Shown here piece after piece: positions 11,248-19,354 of a stretch of 57,144 nt of DNA. Source of the stretch: Flavobacteriales bacterium (lineage in GTDB: Bacteria; Bacteroidota; Bacteroidia; Flavobacteriales; ECT2AJA-044); NCBI GenBank assembly GCA_021296215.1, contig JAGWBA010000014.1, forward strand, positions 1 through 57,144, read 5' to 3'. The notes beneath the pieces were generated by a model. It worked only from the letters and a program-made list of their open reading frames with translations. It was not told where the DNA came from and did no database searches. The position numbers and the translations under genes were made by a program. The stretch's first letter is position 1. The number at the start of each line of letters is the position of its first letter.

Positions 11248-12343
11248 TGATTTGGGTTAGGTTCTTTTTCTCATGATCCCAGTGCAATTCAGTTGCGGCT
11301 TCGCGTGCCTTAGCTTTACAGGCACTAAGGTATTCATGATTGCGCACGAAGCGCTGCATGGCCCAGGCGATGTCCGACGGGTCGTGACTCGGAATAATGG
11401 CCCCCAATTCGTACTTCTCCACTATTCGTTTCACCTCGACCACGCCACTAGCTATGACGGCGATACCGGCTTGCAAGTAATCAAAGAGCTTGTTCGGTAA
11501 ACTGAAGCGATAATTGATATTCGTGTCTTTGTCCAAGGTTAAACCTACATCGCAGATCTGCGTGCACTGCATCATGCGCTCGTATGGCATTCGCGGGTAA
11601 AAATGTACCCGGTCAGACAAGGACAACTCTTCTACTTTCGACTTCAGAATGTCCAGAACGTCGCCCCCGCCAATGATCACCAAATGTGCTGTCTCCACTT
11701 GCGCCATGCCTTCTACGGCTTCTTCCGCGCCTCGGTCCACGTTGATTCCGCTTCCTTGCAAAATGAACACGGTTCCTTCGTCGGGTAGACCCCAGTCTCG
11801 GCGAGAGTTCGCCGTTTTAACGTCGAATCGCGGAGGTATATTTCGCACCACGGTCAAACTTTTTCCATACTCCTCCTCATAAAGGCGTGCAATACTCTGA
11901 TTTACAGTAATTACATGATTCAGGCGTGGGAAAATATTCTTCTCTATTCGCTTCCAAACTGCCTGAACTTTCGGGCGACTCTCGAGCTCCGGAACACAGG
12001 TGAAATATTCGTGGGTGTCGTAAACCAATGGCTCACCTTTGAGCCGGCTCACCCAAAAATTCGGCCAAAGCGTATCCAAGTCGTTACTCCAAAGCAATTG
12101 AGCGCGTCGAATCAAGAGAAAAACGAAGAGTCTAAAGTTGTATTCAGCGTAAAAAGCAAAGCCCTTGTTGAAGAAAAGGCGCATGCGATGCGTCTCGTAA
12201 GGGCGGTCGAGCTCCAGACTGTCGGGCAGCTTTCTCCCTACCAGAAGCACGTCAAATCCTCGCTCGCGCAGTACCATGCACGTCTTGTGCACACGCTGAT
12301 CGGTACTTAAATCATTCGTCACGGATACGATCGCTCGCTTCAC
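11231..12343 (-). CDS. Glycosyltransferase family 4 protein
   Basis: About 370 residues, GT-B fold. The N-terminal RAIVSVTNDLSTDQRVHKTC is a hallmark of Bacteroidota group 1 glycosyltransferases. Later come VYDTHEYF, the VFILQGSGINVDRGAEE loop and the donor site NKLFDYLQAGIAVIAS with its conserved acidic/Pro surroundings. I place the start at the GTG of codon 12343; the longer frame begins with a TTG at 12373 that lies on top of the promoter box TATTTTTG (12361-12368), which would leave no room for a leader. It is the first gene of an operon with the next glycosyltransferase, and is divergent from murB. Confidence 0.82.
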   Translation of the reverse strand: MKRAIVSVTNDLSTDQRVHKTCMVLRERGFDVLLVGRKLPDSLELDRPYETHRMRLFFNKGFAFYAEYNFRLFVFLLIRRAQLLWSNDLDTLWPNFWVSRLKGEPLVYDTHEYFTCVPELESRPKVQAVWKRIEKNIFPRLNHVITVNQSIARLYEEEYGKSLTVVRNIPPRFDVKTANSRRDWGLPDEGTVFILQGSGINVDRGAEEAVEGMAQVETAHLVIIGGGDVLDILKSKVEELSLSDRVHFYPRMPYERMMQCTQICDVGLTLDKDTNINYRFSLPNKLFDYLQAGIAVIASGVVEVKRIVEKYELGAIIPSHDPSDIAWAMQRFVRNHEYLSACKAKAREAATELHWDHEKKNLTQIIDRFA

Positions 12344-12360
12344 TCCCTGCAGTTTGGTCG

Positions 12361-12368
12361 CAAAAATA
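12361..12368 (-). promoter_or_regulatory. -7 box of glycosyltransferase operon (TATTTTTG)
   Basis: The minus strand reads TATTTTTG, matching TAnnTTTG. Transcription would start around 12354, about 11 bases before the GTG at 12343, which supports that start over the upstream TTG. It forms a divergent pair with the murB box. Confidence 0.55.
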
Positions 12369-12416
12369 GGCAATTCTTAACAGTCACTTAATGTATCGCC
12401 CTGGCGGGCGGATGTA

Positions 12417-12424
12417 TATCTTTG
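12417..12424 (+). promoter_or_regulatory. murB promoter -7 box (TATCTTTG)
   Basis: TATCTTTG lies 5 bases before the ATG at 12430, so the expected transcription start nearly coincides with the start codon and the murB mRNA is probably leaderless or almost so. Confidence 0.6.
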
Positions 12425-12429
12425 TCGCC

Positions 12430-13467
12430 ATGAATTGGACACTCAAGGCCGACTTACAAGCGCTCAATACCTTTGGCCTGCGAGCTCAGGCTAAACGTCT
12501 CGGGCGTTTCACCTCTAGGCAGGAACTCCGGCGAGCGCTCGAACAAATCGATTTGCTCAACGAACCGTTGATGATCCTGGGCGGTGGAAGCAATATGCTG
12601 CTGACCACTGATTTCGAGGGTACCCTTTTGCGAAATGAGATCAAGGGAGTAGAGATCGTCGATGAGGACGATGATTCTGCCTTGGTGCAAGTCGGGGGAG
12701 GTGAGGTTTGGCATCAGTTCGTGCTGTGGACCATAGAACGCGGGCTGGGCGGATTAGAAAATCTGAGTCTGATCCCGGGCTCGGTCGGAGCAGCTCCTAT
12801 TCAAAACATCGGCGCATATGGAGTCGAAGTTAAAAGTACTTTCGTGAGCTGTGATGCCCTCGAAATAGCTACTGGCGACCTGCGCACCTTTACTCCCCAA
12901 GAGTGTGCCTTCGACTATCGCTGGAGTGTTTTCAAAGGACCCTTAAAAGGTAAATACGTCATCACATCAGTGACCTTTAAGCTGAGCAAGAATCCTGTTG
13001 TTAATACGCAGTACGGAGCGATTCAGGAGCAACTCAAGGCCATGGGCGTTGAGGGAACACCGACCATCAAAGAAGTCAGCGACGCGGTGATCGCTATACG
13101 TCAGAGCAAATTGCCCGATCCCAAGGAGATAGGGAATAGTGGGAGTTTCTTCAAGAACCCGATAGTGAGCGAGTCCAAATACCGATCCTTAAAGGCCGAT
13201 TTCCCCGAGCTGGTTGCGTATCCTGCCGCAGGCAGTAATTATAAAATAGCGGCGGGTTGGTTGATCGATTTTTTAGGCTGGAAGGGCTATCGTCGGGGCG
13301 ATGCGGGGGTGCATGCTCGCCAAGCGCTCGTACTCGTGAACTACGGAGCAGCCAAAGGCGTTGAAATTGCAGCGTTGGCCCGGGACATCCAAGACGATGT
13401 TCGAGAGAAGTTCGGAGTCGAACTGGAGGCCGAAGTCAACTTCATTGGCCCTCGAGGACCAGTGTAA
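12430..13467 (+). CDS. murB: UDP-N-acetylenolpyruvoylglucosamine reductase
   Basis: FAD enzyme of 345 residues that reduces UDP-GlcNAc-enolpyruvate to UDP-MurNAc with NADPH, the second committed step of peptidoglycan synthesis, in the cytoplasm. Visible motifs are the FAD-binding GGGSNMLL, LSLIPGSVGAAPIQNIGAYGVEV, the catalytic Ser in GNSGSFFKNP, AAGWLID and the C-terminal catalytic Glu region EAEVNFIG. Length and motif order match the E. coli-type (type I) enzyme. I use the ATG at 12430 because the frame's 13 extra upstream codons cover the promoter box. It is divergent from the glycosyltransferases, which fits a shared envelope role but implies no common control. Confidence 0.95.
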   Translation: MNWTLKADLQALNTFGLRAQAKRLGRFTSRQELRRALEQIDLLNEPLMILGGGSNMLLTTDFEGTLLRNEIKGVEIVDEDDDSALVQVGGGEVWHQFVLWTIERGLGGLENLSLIPGSVGAAPIQNIGAYGVEVKSTFVSCDALEIATGDLRTFTPQECAFDYRWSVFKGPLKGKYVITSVTFKLSKNPVVNTQYGAIQEQLKAMGVEGTPTIKEVSDAVIAIRQSKLPDPKEIGNSGSFFKNPIVSESKYRSLKADFPELVAYPAAGSNYKIAAGWLIDFLGWKGYRRGDAGVHARQALVLVNYGAAKGVEIAALARDIQDDVREKFGVELEAEVNFIGPRGPV

Positions 13468-13472
13468 TTTCG

Positions 13473-13480
13473 TATCTTTG
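13473..13480 (+). promoter_or_regulatory. Promoter -7 box (TATCTTTG) of nqrM-like gene
   Basis: TATCTTTG begins 6 bases after the murB stop and ends 23 bases before the ATG at 13504. The small gene therefore has its own promoter despite following murB closely. Confidence 0.6.
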
Positions 13481-13503
13481 TACACTCAAAAATCGAGACG
13501 CTC

Positions 13504-13713
13504 ATGTTGAAGATCATATTACTTGCCGTTGGGCTTTTGGCCCTTGGAATCGCCGGATTGGCGATCAAGATCTGGGGAAAGAAGGATGGAGAGTTCTCGG
13601 GTACATGCGCGAGTAATTCGCCCTTTTTGAACAAGGAAGGTGAGTCGTGCAGTATTTGTGGTGCTGCTCCCGGTCAGCAGTGCCGCAAGGAAGAGGTTGT
13701 CACTGAGGCATAA
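13504..13713 (+). CDS. Small four-cysteine membrane protein, candidate Na+-NQR maturation factor NqrM
   Basis: 69 residues. An N-terminal membrane helix (residues 1-23, LLAVGLLALGIAGLAIKIW) is followed by a soluble tail with four cysteines, Cys35, Cys49, Cys52 and Cys60, in the arrangement SGTC-x13-CSIC-x7-C. NqrM (DUF539) of Vibrio is a protein of about 70 residues with the same plan, one N-terminal helix then CGG...CxICGG...C, and is needed to mature the iron centre shared by NqrD and NqrE. Here the gene lies 25 bases from apbE and about 1.1 kb from nqrF, tail to tail with that operon, and has its own promoter box. The assignment rests on topology, Cys spacing and neighbourhood; an unrelated small membrane protein remains possible. 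Confidence 0.65.
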   Translation: MLKIILLAVGLLALGIAGLAIKIWGKKDGEFSGTCASNSPFLNKEGESCSICGAAPGQQCRKEEVVTEA

Positions 13714-13738
13714 TACCTAATTCCTGTCAGGGCGATTT

Positions 13739-14746
13739 TTATCGGATCAGGTTTTCAAAGCCGGGCGACTGATAAACTTCCCACTTCCCTTTTTCATTAC
13801 TGTAAACGAACATCGCTTCGAGGTCTGTCCGGGTTTCGACCAGTTCGATGGACTTCTTTAGACCCAAGACCATGAAGGCCGTTGCGAAACCGTCGGCTGC
13901 CATAGCTTCATCGGCTACGACGGTTGCACTGAGCAAGTTTTGTTGTACTGTGTATCCCGTAGTCGGGTCAATGGTATGTACATACTTTTGACCCGTGGTT
14001 TCATCGGCCCGAAACTTGCGGTAATTTCCTGAGGTGGCCAATGATTTGCCCTGCAGAGCAACAATGGCCTGAAAAGGATCCTCACCTCGCTCCTTAACGG
14101 GTTTATCGATACCAATTCGCCACACACGCCCTTCGAGATTCACCCCTTTTGCCCGGAGCTCACCTCCTACTTCGACAAGGTAATCGCCTATCCCTTTACT
14201 TTCGAGGAATTCGGCCAACAGGTCAACTGTGTAACCTTGCGCAATAGCATTGAAGTCAAATACGATTCCGACCGGGTCGGTTATAACCTTCCCGTTTTGA
14301 ATGCGCACTTTATCCAGTCCCACGTAATTCATCATACTATCGACCTGGGCGCTATCGAGCCGCGAAGGGCCTTTAGGACCGAAACCATAGGCGTTTACCA
14401 ATGCTCCGACCGTTATATCGAATCGTCCATCCGTGGCCTTATGGATCGCCTTCGAGGCTTCAAAGACTTCGATAAAAAGCTCGTCAACTCGAACCGCGGT
14501 GTCTCCTTCGTTCAGTCGGCTGATGAGTGATGCACCGTACCAAGGGTTCATGCTTTGATCGACCGCTTTGAAAATAGAATCGATCTCGCTCTCGAACGAT
14601 GTTTCCGGATCGCTGACTACTGTAGTAATCTGATAGGTGGTGCCTTGGGCATCGCCTTGGTAGCGTACAAGTTGACCTTCGGGTCGAACGGTACAGGCTA
14701 CGAGCCCCAAGAGGCCGATCAATACAACGTGCAATAGACTTTTCAT
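13739..14746 (-). CDS. apbE: FAD:protein FMN transferase (flavinylates Na+-NQR)
   Basis: 335-residue periplasmic lipoprotein: signal peptide with lipobox LVAC (residues 15-18). It matches ApbE, which attaches FMN covalently to a Thr in NqrB and NqrC using FAD and Mg2+. Motifs include GTTYQITT, ALVNAYGFGPKGP, DFNAIAQGYTVD, VEVGGELRAKG, the TGYTVQQNL segment and the metal-binding DEAMAADGFATAF near the C terminus. It is the gene after nqrF on the same strand. A GC-rich terminator stands in the 50-base gap between them, so apbE is probably expressed by read-through or a weak promoter of its own. The target motifs in NqrB and NqrC are present in this window. Confidence 0.95.
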   Translation of the reverse strand: MKSLLHVVLIGLLGLVACTVRPEGQLVRYQGDAQGTTYQITTVVSDPETSFESEIDSIFKAVDQSMNPWYGASLISRLNEGDTAVRVDELFIEVFEASKAIHKATDGRFDITVGALVNAYGFGPKGPSRLDSAQVDSMMNYVGLDKVRIQNGKVITDPVGIVFDFNAIAQGYTVDLLAEFLESKGIGDYLVEVGGELRAKGVNLEGRVWRIGIDKPVKERGEDPFQAIVALQGKSLATSGNYRKFRADETTGQKYVHTIDPTTGYTVQQNLLSATVVADEAMAADGFATAFMVLGLKKSIELVETRTDLEAMFVYSNEKGKWEVYQSPGFENLIR

Positions 14747-14768
14747 GACGGTAAAGTTCGCAAATAAG

Positions 14769-14790
14769 AAAAGGGGCCGAGGCCCCTTTT
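14769..14790 (-). terminator. Terminator after nqrF
   Basis: AAAAGGGGC / GCCCCTTTT stem with loop CGAG, A-tract on one side and T-tract on the other. It lies directly after the nqrF stop and before apbE, so it can end or attenuate the nqr transcript. Confidence 0.7.
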
Positions 14791-14796
14791 TGTTCT

Positions 14797-16053
14797 TTAG
14801 CCCCCGAAGTCGTCGAAGGCGATGTTCTCATCCGGCACACCCAGATCGTCGAGCATCTTGAAGACCGCCGCGTTCATCATCGGTGGTCCACAGAGATAAA
14901 ACTCAATCTCTTCTGGTTCCGGGTGGTGTTTCAAGTAGTTTTCGAGTACCACGTTGTGAATGAAGCCTGTGTAACCGTCCCAATTGTCTTCGGGCATTGG
15001 CTCACTCAATGCGATGTGGTAGCTAAAGTTGTCGAATTCCTTCTCGATCTGACGGAAGTCTTCCGTATAGAAGAGTTCGCGTTTAGAACGACCACCGTAC
15101 CAGTACGACACCTTGCGATTACGGGTCTTTTCGGTGTGGAACAAATGGAAGATGTGCGAACGCAATGGAGCCATTCCGGCACCACCTCCGATGTACAACA
15201 TCTCTTTCTTAGTGTCCTTGATGTGGAATTCACCGTAAGGACCAGAAATGGTCACCTTATCACCCGGATTTCGAGAGAATACGTACGAAGAACAAATTCC
15301 GGGATTTACATCCATCCACTTATTCTTGGCGCGATCCCAAGGCGGAGTGGCGATACGGATATTCAACATCACGATGTTTCCCTCAGCTGGGTGATTCGCC
15401 ATGGAGTAAGCGCGGAAGATCTCCTCGTCGTTCTTCATCATGAGATCCCAGATACCGAATTTATCGTAGTCAGACTTATACTCTTCCCCGATATTGTAGA
15501 GGTCTTTACTGAAGTCTACTTCGATAGGCGGCACGTCTACTTGGATATAACCTCCTGATTGGAAATCCAGTGTTTCCCCCTCGGGCAACTTTACAACGAA
15601 CTCCTTAATGAAGGTGGCTACGTTATCATTTGAAATGACTTCGCATTCCCATTTCTTTATACCGAAGATCTCTTCAGGAACTTTGATCTTCATATCGTTC
15701 TTCACCTTCACCTGGCAGCCCAAGCGCCAGTTCTCCTGAATTTCTTTACGAGTGAAGTACGGCTTTTCGGTAGGGAGGATTTCTCCCCCTCCTTCGAGCA
15801 CCTGGCATTTGCACATAGCACAGGTACCACCACCTCCACACGCCGACGGCAAAAAGATCTTGTTGTTACCCAATGTGCTGAGCAAAGTACTTCCCGACTC
15901 TACTTCAACTTCTTTTTCTCCGTTGATACTCAACTTTACCGGTCCGGAAGGAGCCAGTTTTGCTTTGGCCGTCAAAAGCACCGACACCAACAACATGATG
16001 ATGATGGCGAAAGCGACAACGGTCGATACTATGGTGAGTGTACTTAAAAGCAT
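14797..16053 (-). CDS. nqrF: Na+-translocating NADH:quinone reductase subunit F
   Basis: 418 residues. NADH-oxidising input subunit of the sodium pump. An N-terminal membrane helix (about 4-27) anchors a plant-type [2Fe-2S] domain with ligands in [11 protein letters not shown] plus the Cys in WRLGCQVKV. Next come an FAD domain (RAYSMANHP) and an NADH domain ([14 protein letters not shown], and the C-terminal [10 protein letters not shown]). The chain ends in DFGG, typical of the family. It passes electrons from NADH through FAD and the 2Fe-2S centre to the NqrD/E iron and on to NqrC, B and ubiquinone or menaquinone. It is the last gene of nqrABCDEF, 20 bases after nqrE. Confidence 0.97.
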   Translation of the reverse strand: MLLSTLTIVSTVVAFAIIIMLLVSVLLTAKAKLAPSGPVKLSINGEKEVEVESGSTLLSTLGNNKIFLPSACGGGGTCAMCKCQVLEGGGEILPTEKPYFTRKEIQENWRLGCQVKVKNDMKIKVPEEIFGIKKWECEVISNDNVATFIKEFVVKLPEGETLDFQSGGYIQVDVPPIEVDFSKDLYNIGEEYKSDYDKFGIWDLMMKNDEEIFRAYSMANHPAEGNIVMLNIRIATPPWDRAKNKWMDVNPGICSSYVFSRNPGDKVTISGPYGEFHIKDTKKEMLYIGGGAGMAPLRSHIFHLFHTEKTRNRKVSYWYGGRSKRELFYTEDFRQIEKEFDNFSYHIALSEPMPEDNWDGYTGFIHNVVLENYLKHHPEPEEIEFYLCGPPMMNAAVFKMLDDLGVPDENIAFDDFGG

Positions 16054-16073
16054 CCTTTAAGAGGTCTGATGAT

Positions 16074-16691
16074 TTACAATTCGATTCCCATAAAACTCAT
16101 GAAGGCAATACCCATCAATCCAGTGATGATGAAGGTAATACCCAATCCGCGAAGAGGTGCAGGCACATTGCTGTAGCGAATCTTTTCTCGGATAGCAGCA
16201 ATGGCCACGATGGCCAAGAACCAGCCCACTCCAGAGCCCAAGCCAAAAGCAGTTGCCTCGATGATGGTGGGATAATCACGCTCTTGCATAAATAGTGCTC
16301 CCCCGAGGATAGAACAGTTTACGGCGATAAGTGGCAAAAAGATCCCCAATGCACCGTATAGTTCAGGAGCGAACTTTTCAACGACCATCTCCACCAGCTG
16401 AACCATAGAGGCGATTACGGCGATGAACATGATGAAGGAGAGGAAGCTCAAGTCAACGGTTGCAAACTCTGGTCCGAGCCATTTTAAGGCTCCTTCTTTC
16501 AAAATATAGTTTTCGAGTAACCAGTTGATCGGAACGGTGATCCCCAAAACGAAGATCACGGCAGCACCCAATCCAACACCGGTTTTTACCGTCTTCGATA
16601 CAGCCAGGTACGAACACATACCCAAGAAGTAGGCGAAGATCATATTGTCTTCAAAGATCGACTTGACGAATATGTTAACGAGTTCTTGCAT
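16074..16691 (-). CDS. nqrE: Na+-translocating NADH:quinone reductase subunit E
   Basis: 205-residue membrane subunit with six hydrophobic helices. NqrE and NqrD are inverted homologues that together hold an iron or [2Fe-2S] centre in the membrane. Here the two candidate ligand cysteines are in [10 protein letters not shown] (about residue 26) and [11 protein letters not shown] (about residue 120), the positions expected for the family. It lies 10 bases after nqrD. The '[12 protein letters not shown]' segment and the C-terminal helix match NqrE rather than RnfA; the presence of all Nqr genes confirms it. Confidence 0.95.
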   Translation of the reverse strand: MQELVNIFVKSIFEDNMIFAYFLGMCSYLAVSKTVKTGVGLGAAVIFVLGITVPINWLLENYILKEGALKWLGPEFATVDLSFLSFIMFIAVIASMVQLVEMVVEKFAPELYGALGIFLPLIAVNCSILGGALFMQERDYPTIIEATAFGLGSGVGWFLAIVAIAAIREKIRYSNVPAPLRGLGITFIITGLMGIAFMSFMGIEL

Positions 16692-16701
16692 GGTCGTAAT
16701 C

Positions 16702-17415
16702 TTAGTTTTCTTCGATCAGTTGGCGATTGCGGGCGCGCTGCACCCAAATGATGATTCCCACGGTGATCAGAGCCATGGGCGGCAACAACATGAGTCCGTT
16801 GTTTACGTATCCCATGGTATAAAGGCCTGATTCACTACCTGCAGTGGCATTTCCGAAAATATTGATCTCGAACAACTGACCGCTTCCAAATAGTTCGCGG
16901 AAGAAGGCGACTGTGATCAATATCCAGGCATAACCTGCGGCGTTACCTACTCCATCGAGGAATGAGCGCCACGGGTTGTTACCCAGAGCAAAGGCTTCGA
17001 AACGTCCCATGATGATACAGTTGGTAATGATCAACCCAACAAAAACTGATAGCTGTTTGCTTACGTCGTAAACGAAGGCCTTCAATACTTGGTCAACCAA
17101 GATCACCAAGCTGGCCACTACGACCAACTGAACAATGATTCGAATTCGGTTCGGAATCAAGTTCCGAAGCATCGAGATCACCACGTTACCAACGCCCAAA
17201 ACGAAGAATACGGAGAGCGACATTACGATCGCAGGCTCTAGTTTCACCGTTATGGCAAGCGCTGAACAAATTCCCAATACCTGCACGGTGATCGGATTGT
17301 CGTCGTTCAACGGCGTGGTGAGGAGTTTTCTATTTTTCTTGGAGAAGAGGCCTTCCTTTTCGGTCACCTTGGTTTCGGTGGTCTCTTCAGCGACTTCTTT
17401 CACTTCTGTGCTCAT
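16702..17415 (-). CDS. nqrD: Na+-translocating NADH:quinone reductase subunit D
   Basis: 237-residue membrane subunit, homologous to NqrE. The ligand cysteines are visible in [11 protein letters not shown] and [11 protein letters not shown]. Compared with the usual length of about 210 residues it has an extra hydrophilic N-terminal tail of about 25 residues rich in Glu, Lys and Thr ([17 protein letters not shown]) before [14 protein letters not shown], where the family similarity starts. The tail is likely real, since the ATG is only 5 bases from the nqrC stop, but an internal start cannot be excluded. It forms the intramembrane iron centre with NqrE. Confidence 0.94.
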   Translation of the reverse strand: MSTEVKEVAEETTETKVTEKEGLFSKKNRKLLTTPLNDDNPITVQVLGICSALAITVKLEPAIVMSLSVFFVLGVGNVVISMLRNLIPNRIRIIVQLVVVASLVILVDQVLKAFVYDVSKQLSVFVGLIITNCIIMGRFEAFALGNNPWRSFLDGVGNAAGYAWILITVAFFRELFGSGQLFEINIFGNATAGSESGLYTMGYVNNGLMLLPPMALITVGIIIWVQRARNRQLIEEN

Positions 17416-17420
17416 AGTCG

Positions 17421-18152
17421 TTATTCTTGTGCGTTCATCGTCATTTGCCCACCTTCAATCTTATCGAAGTAAGGCAAGTAAAAAGAGATACAGTCTTCGA
17501 GCATGTTGTCCACACCATTACTGGTGATGGTTCCGCCCGAAATTCCATCAACTTCGTATTGTCCAGAGGCGCCGCCTTTAACGACCGCTACACTCACGAA
17601 TTCTCCGTTATCGAAGATCTTTTTTCCAACGAATTGATCTTGGAAAAAGCCTTTGTTGATCTCGGCACCGAGACCCGGAGTTTCTGTTTTGTGGTCGAAG
17701 CTAGCACCGTAAATGGTGTTGAGATCATCTTCCAAAGAGATATAGCCCCAGATAGGACCCCACAAACCTTTACCTCGCAAAGGAACGACGTAGAAGGTCT
17801 TTCCATCTTTCTCGGCGATGTACAACGGCCAAGTTTGCTCTTCGCGAGGCAGTTTAACTTGCTTAGCGAGATTGATCTTAAAGGCCTCACCTTCCACTTC
17901 CTCTCCACTCACGTTCAACACGATCTGGCGCTTTACGAACTCGGGGAAGATCTCCGCAGCCTTCTCGCGAGAAGTCTCACCTTTATCGAAACCGATGGTG
18001 GAGAGAATATCTTGTTTCTTTTCATTCTCAATGTTCTTATCCTGCATGGGCTTCAAGCTGATCGCCGCTGCGGAGAGAATGACTCCTACGACCACCACCA
18101 TCGCAGTTGCGAAGATGAAGGTGTAACTATTCTTATTAACGTCTACTGCCAT
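17421..18152 (-). CDS. nqrC: Na+-translocating NADH:quinone reductase subunit C
   Basis: 243 residues: one N-terminal membrane helix (about 10-32, TFIFATAMVVVVGVILSAAAI) and a periplasmic FMN-binding domain. The covalent FMN site is the Thr in DGISGGTITSNGV, the S-G-x-T-x-T/S motif that ApbE modifies. GLWGPIWGYISLEDD and ETPGLGAEI are standard NqrC/RnfG segments. It takes electrons from the NqrD/E iron and gives them to the FMN of NqrB. It lies 4 bases after nqrB, so the two are probably translationally linked. Confidence 0.96.
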   Translation of the reverse strand: MAVDVNKNSYTFIFATAMVVVVGVILSAAAISLKPMQDKNIENEKKQDILSTIGFDKGETSREKAAEIFPEFVKRQIVLNVSGEEVEGEAFKINLAKQVKLPREEQTWPLYIAEKDGKTFYVVPLRGKGLWGPIWGYISLEDDLNTIYGASFDHKTETPGLGAEINKGFFQDQFVGKKIFDNGEFVSVAVVKGGASGQYEVDGISGGTITSNGVDNMLEDCISFYLPYFDKIEGGQMTMNAQE

Positions 18153-18156
18153 GGTC

Positions 18157-19341
18157 TTAAGCTTTTGCAGTGTTCATTCGTTTCATGCGCTTTTTAACAT
18201 TGGCTTGAACCACGTAGTGGTCGATGAGCGGCGCAAAGACGTTCATCAATAAAATGGCCAACATAATTCCTTCGGGATAAGCAGGGTTGAATACGCGAAT
18301 CATGATTGCGAAGAATCCTACCAAGAATCCGTAGATCCACTTTCCTTTGGTGGTTTGTGCAGCAGAAACCGGATCAGTGGCCATAAAAACCAATCCGAAT
18401 GCGAAACCACCGATCACCAAGTGCTCGTACCACGGTGTGGCCATGAGCAAGTTCACCGAGAACGCATTGAAGATGAGTCCCATAAGAGATGCTCCCAACA
18501 ATCCGCTCAACATGATTCTCCAGCTTCCGATTCCAGTCCAAAGCAAGAATGCCGCACCGAGTATAATGGCCAAGGTGCTCGTTTCACCAACTGAACCCGG
18601 GATAAGTCCAAGAAACGCCTCCATTGGGGTCCAGCTGTCATAGCCAGTCCCGGCGGCGGCCTGAGACAAAACTTCCTTTGCGGCCGCGAGGCCGCCCAAA
18701 ATAGTCTCACCCGAAATCGCATCCACAGTACCGGCATCGGCCACCCATACCGCGTTTCCGGACATGTACGTCGGGTAGGCGAAAAACAGAAATGCACGCG
18801 CGGTCAGTGCGGGGTTCAAGATGTTCATACCGGTTCCACCGAAAACCTCTTTACCGATGATCACGGCAAATACGACGGCGACGGCCAACATCCACAAGGG
18901 CAAGTCAACCGGCATGATCAAGGGAATCAACATTCCCGTTACGAGGTACCCTTCATTGACCTGGTGGCCGCGAATAATGGCGAACAAGAACTCGATTCCA
19001 AGACCTACTCCATAGGAGATTACGATCATGGGGAGTACTTTCCACAGACCGAACAAGAATGCACTCATCAAAGTGAATTCTTCACCGAGTTGAGAGTAAT
19101 GCTGGAATCCAATGTTGTACATTCCGAACAACAACGACGGTACGAGCGCTATGATCACGAAGAACATCGTTCTCTTCAGATCGATTCCGTCGCGAATGTG
19201 AGCACCGCTGTGGGTCGTTTCGCCCGGAACAAAAACGAACGTTTCGAATGCATCGAGTGCCGGGTGGAACTTCTCGAATTTTCCGCCCTTCTCGAAGTTG
19301 GGCTTTATACCGTCAAAGAAATTGCGCAATAGCTTCTTCAT
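18157..19341 (-). CDS. nqrB: Na+-translocating NADH:quinone reductase subunit B
   Basis: 394 residues, with about ten membrane helices; the sodium channel subunit. Covalent FMN is expected on the Thr in PGSVGETSTLA, the S-G-x-T-like motif recognised by ApbE, and riboflavin also binds here. HIRDGIDLKRTM and GGTGMNILNPALTARAF are diagnostic of NqrB. I start at the ATG of 19341 (MKKLLRNFFDGIKPNFEKGG), 13 bases after nqrA; the frame extends 35 codons upstream into nqrA, which lacks similarity and would overlap it. The conserved GHQVNEGYLVTG segment is intact. Confidence 0.95.
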   Translation of the reverse strand: MKKLLRNFFDGIKPNFEKGGKFEKFHPALDAFETFVFVPGETTHSGAHIRDGIDLKRTMFFVIIALVPSLLFGMYNIGFQHYSQLGEEFTLMSAFLFGLWKVLPMIVISYGVGLGIEFLFAIIRGHQVNEGYLVTGMLIPLIMPVDLPLWMLAVAVVFAVIIGKEVFGGTGMNILNPALTARAFLFFAYPTYMSGNAVWVADAGTVDAISGETILGGLAAAKEVLSQAAAGTGYDSWTPMEAFLGLIPGSVGETSTLAIILGAAFLLWTGIGSWRIMLSGLLGASLMGLIFNAFSVNLLMATPWYEHLVIGGFAFGLVFMATDPVSAAQTTKGKWIYGFLVGFFAIMIRVFNPAYPEGIMLAILLMNVFAPLIDHYVVQANVKKRMKRMNTAKA

Positions 19342-19354
19342 CGTCCTTATTTCT

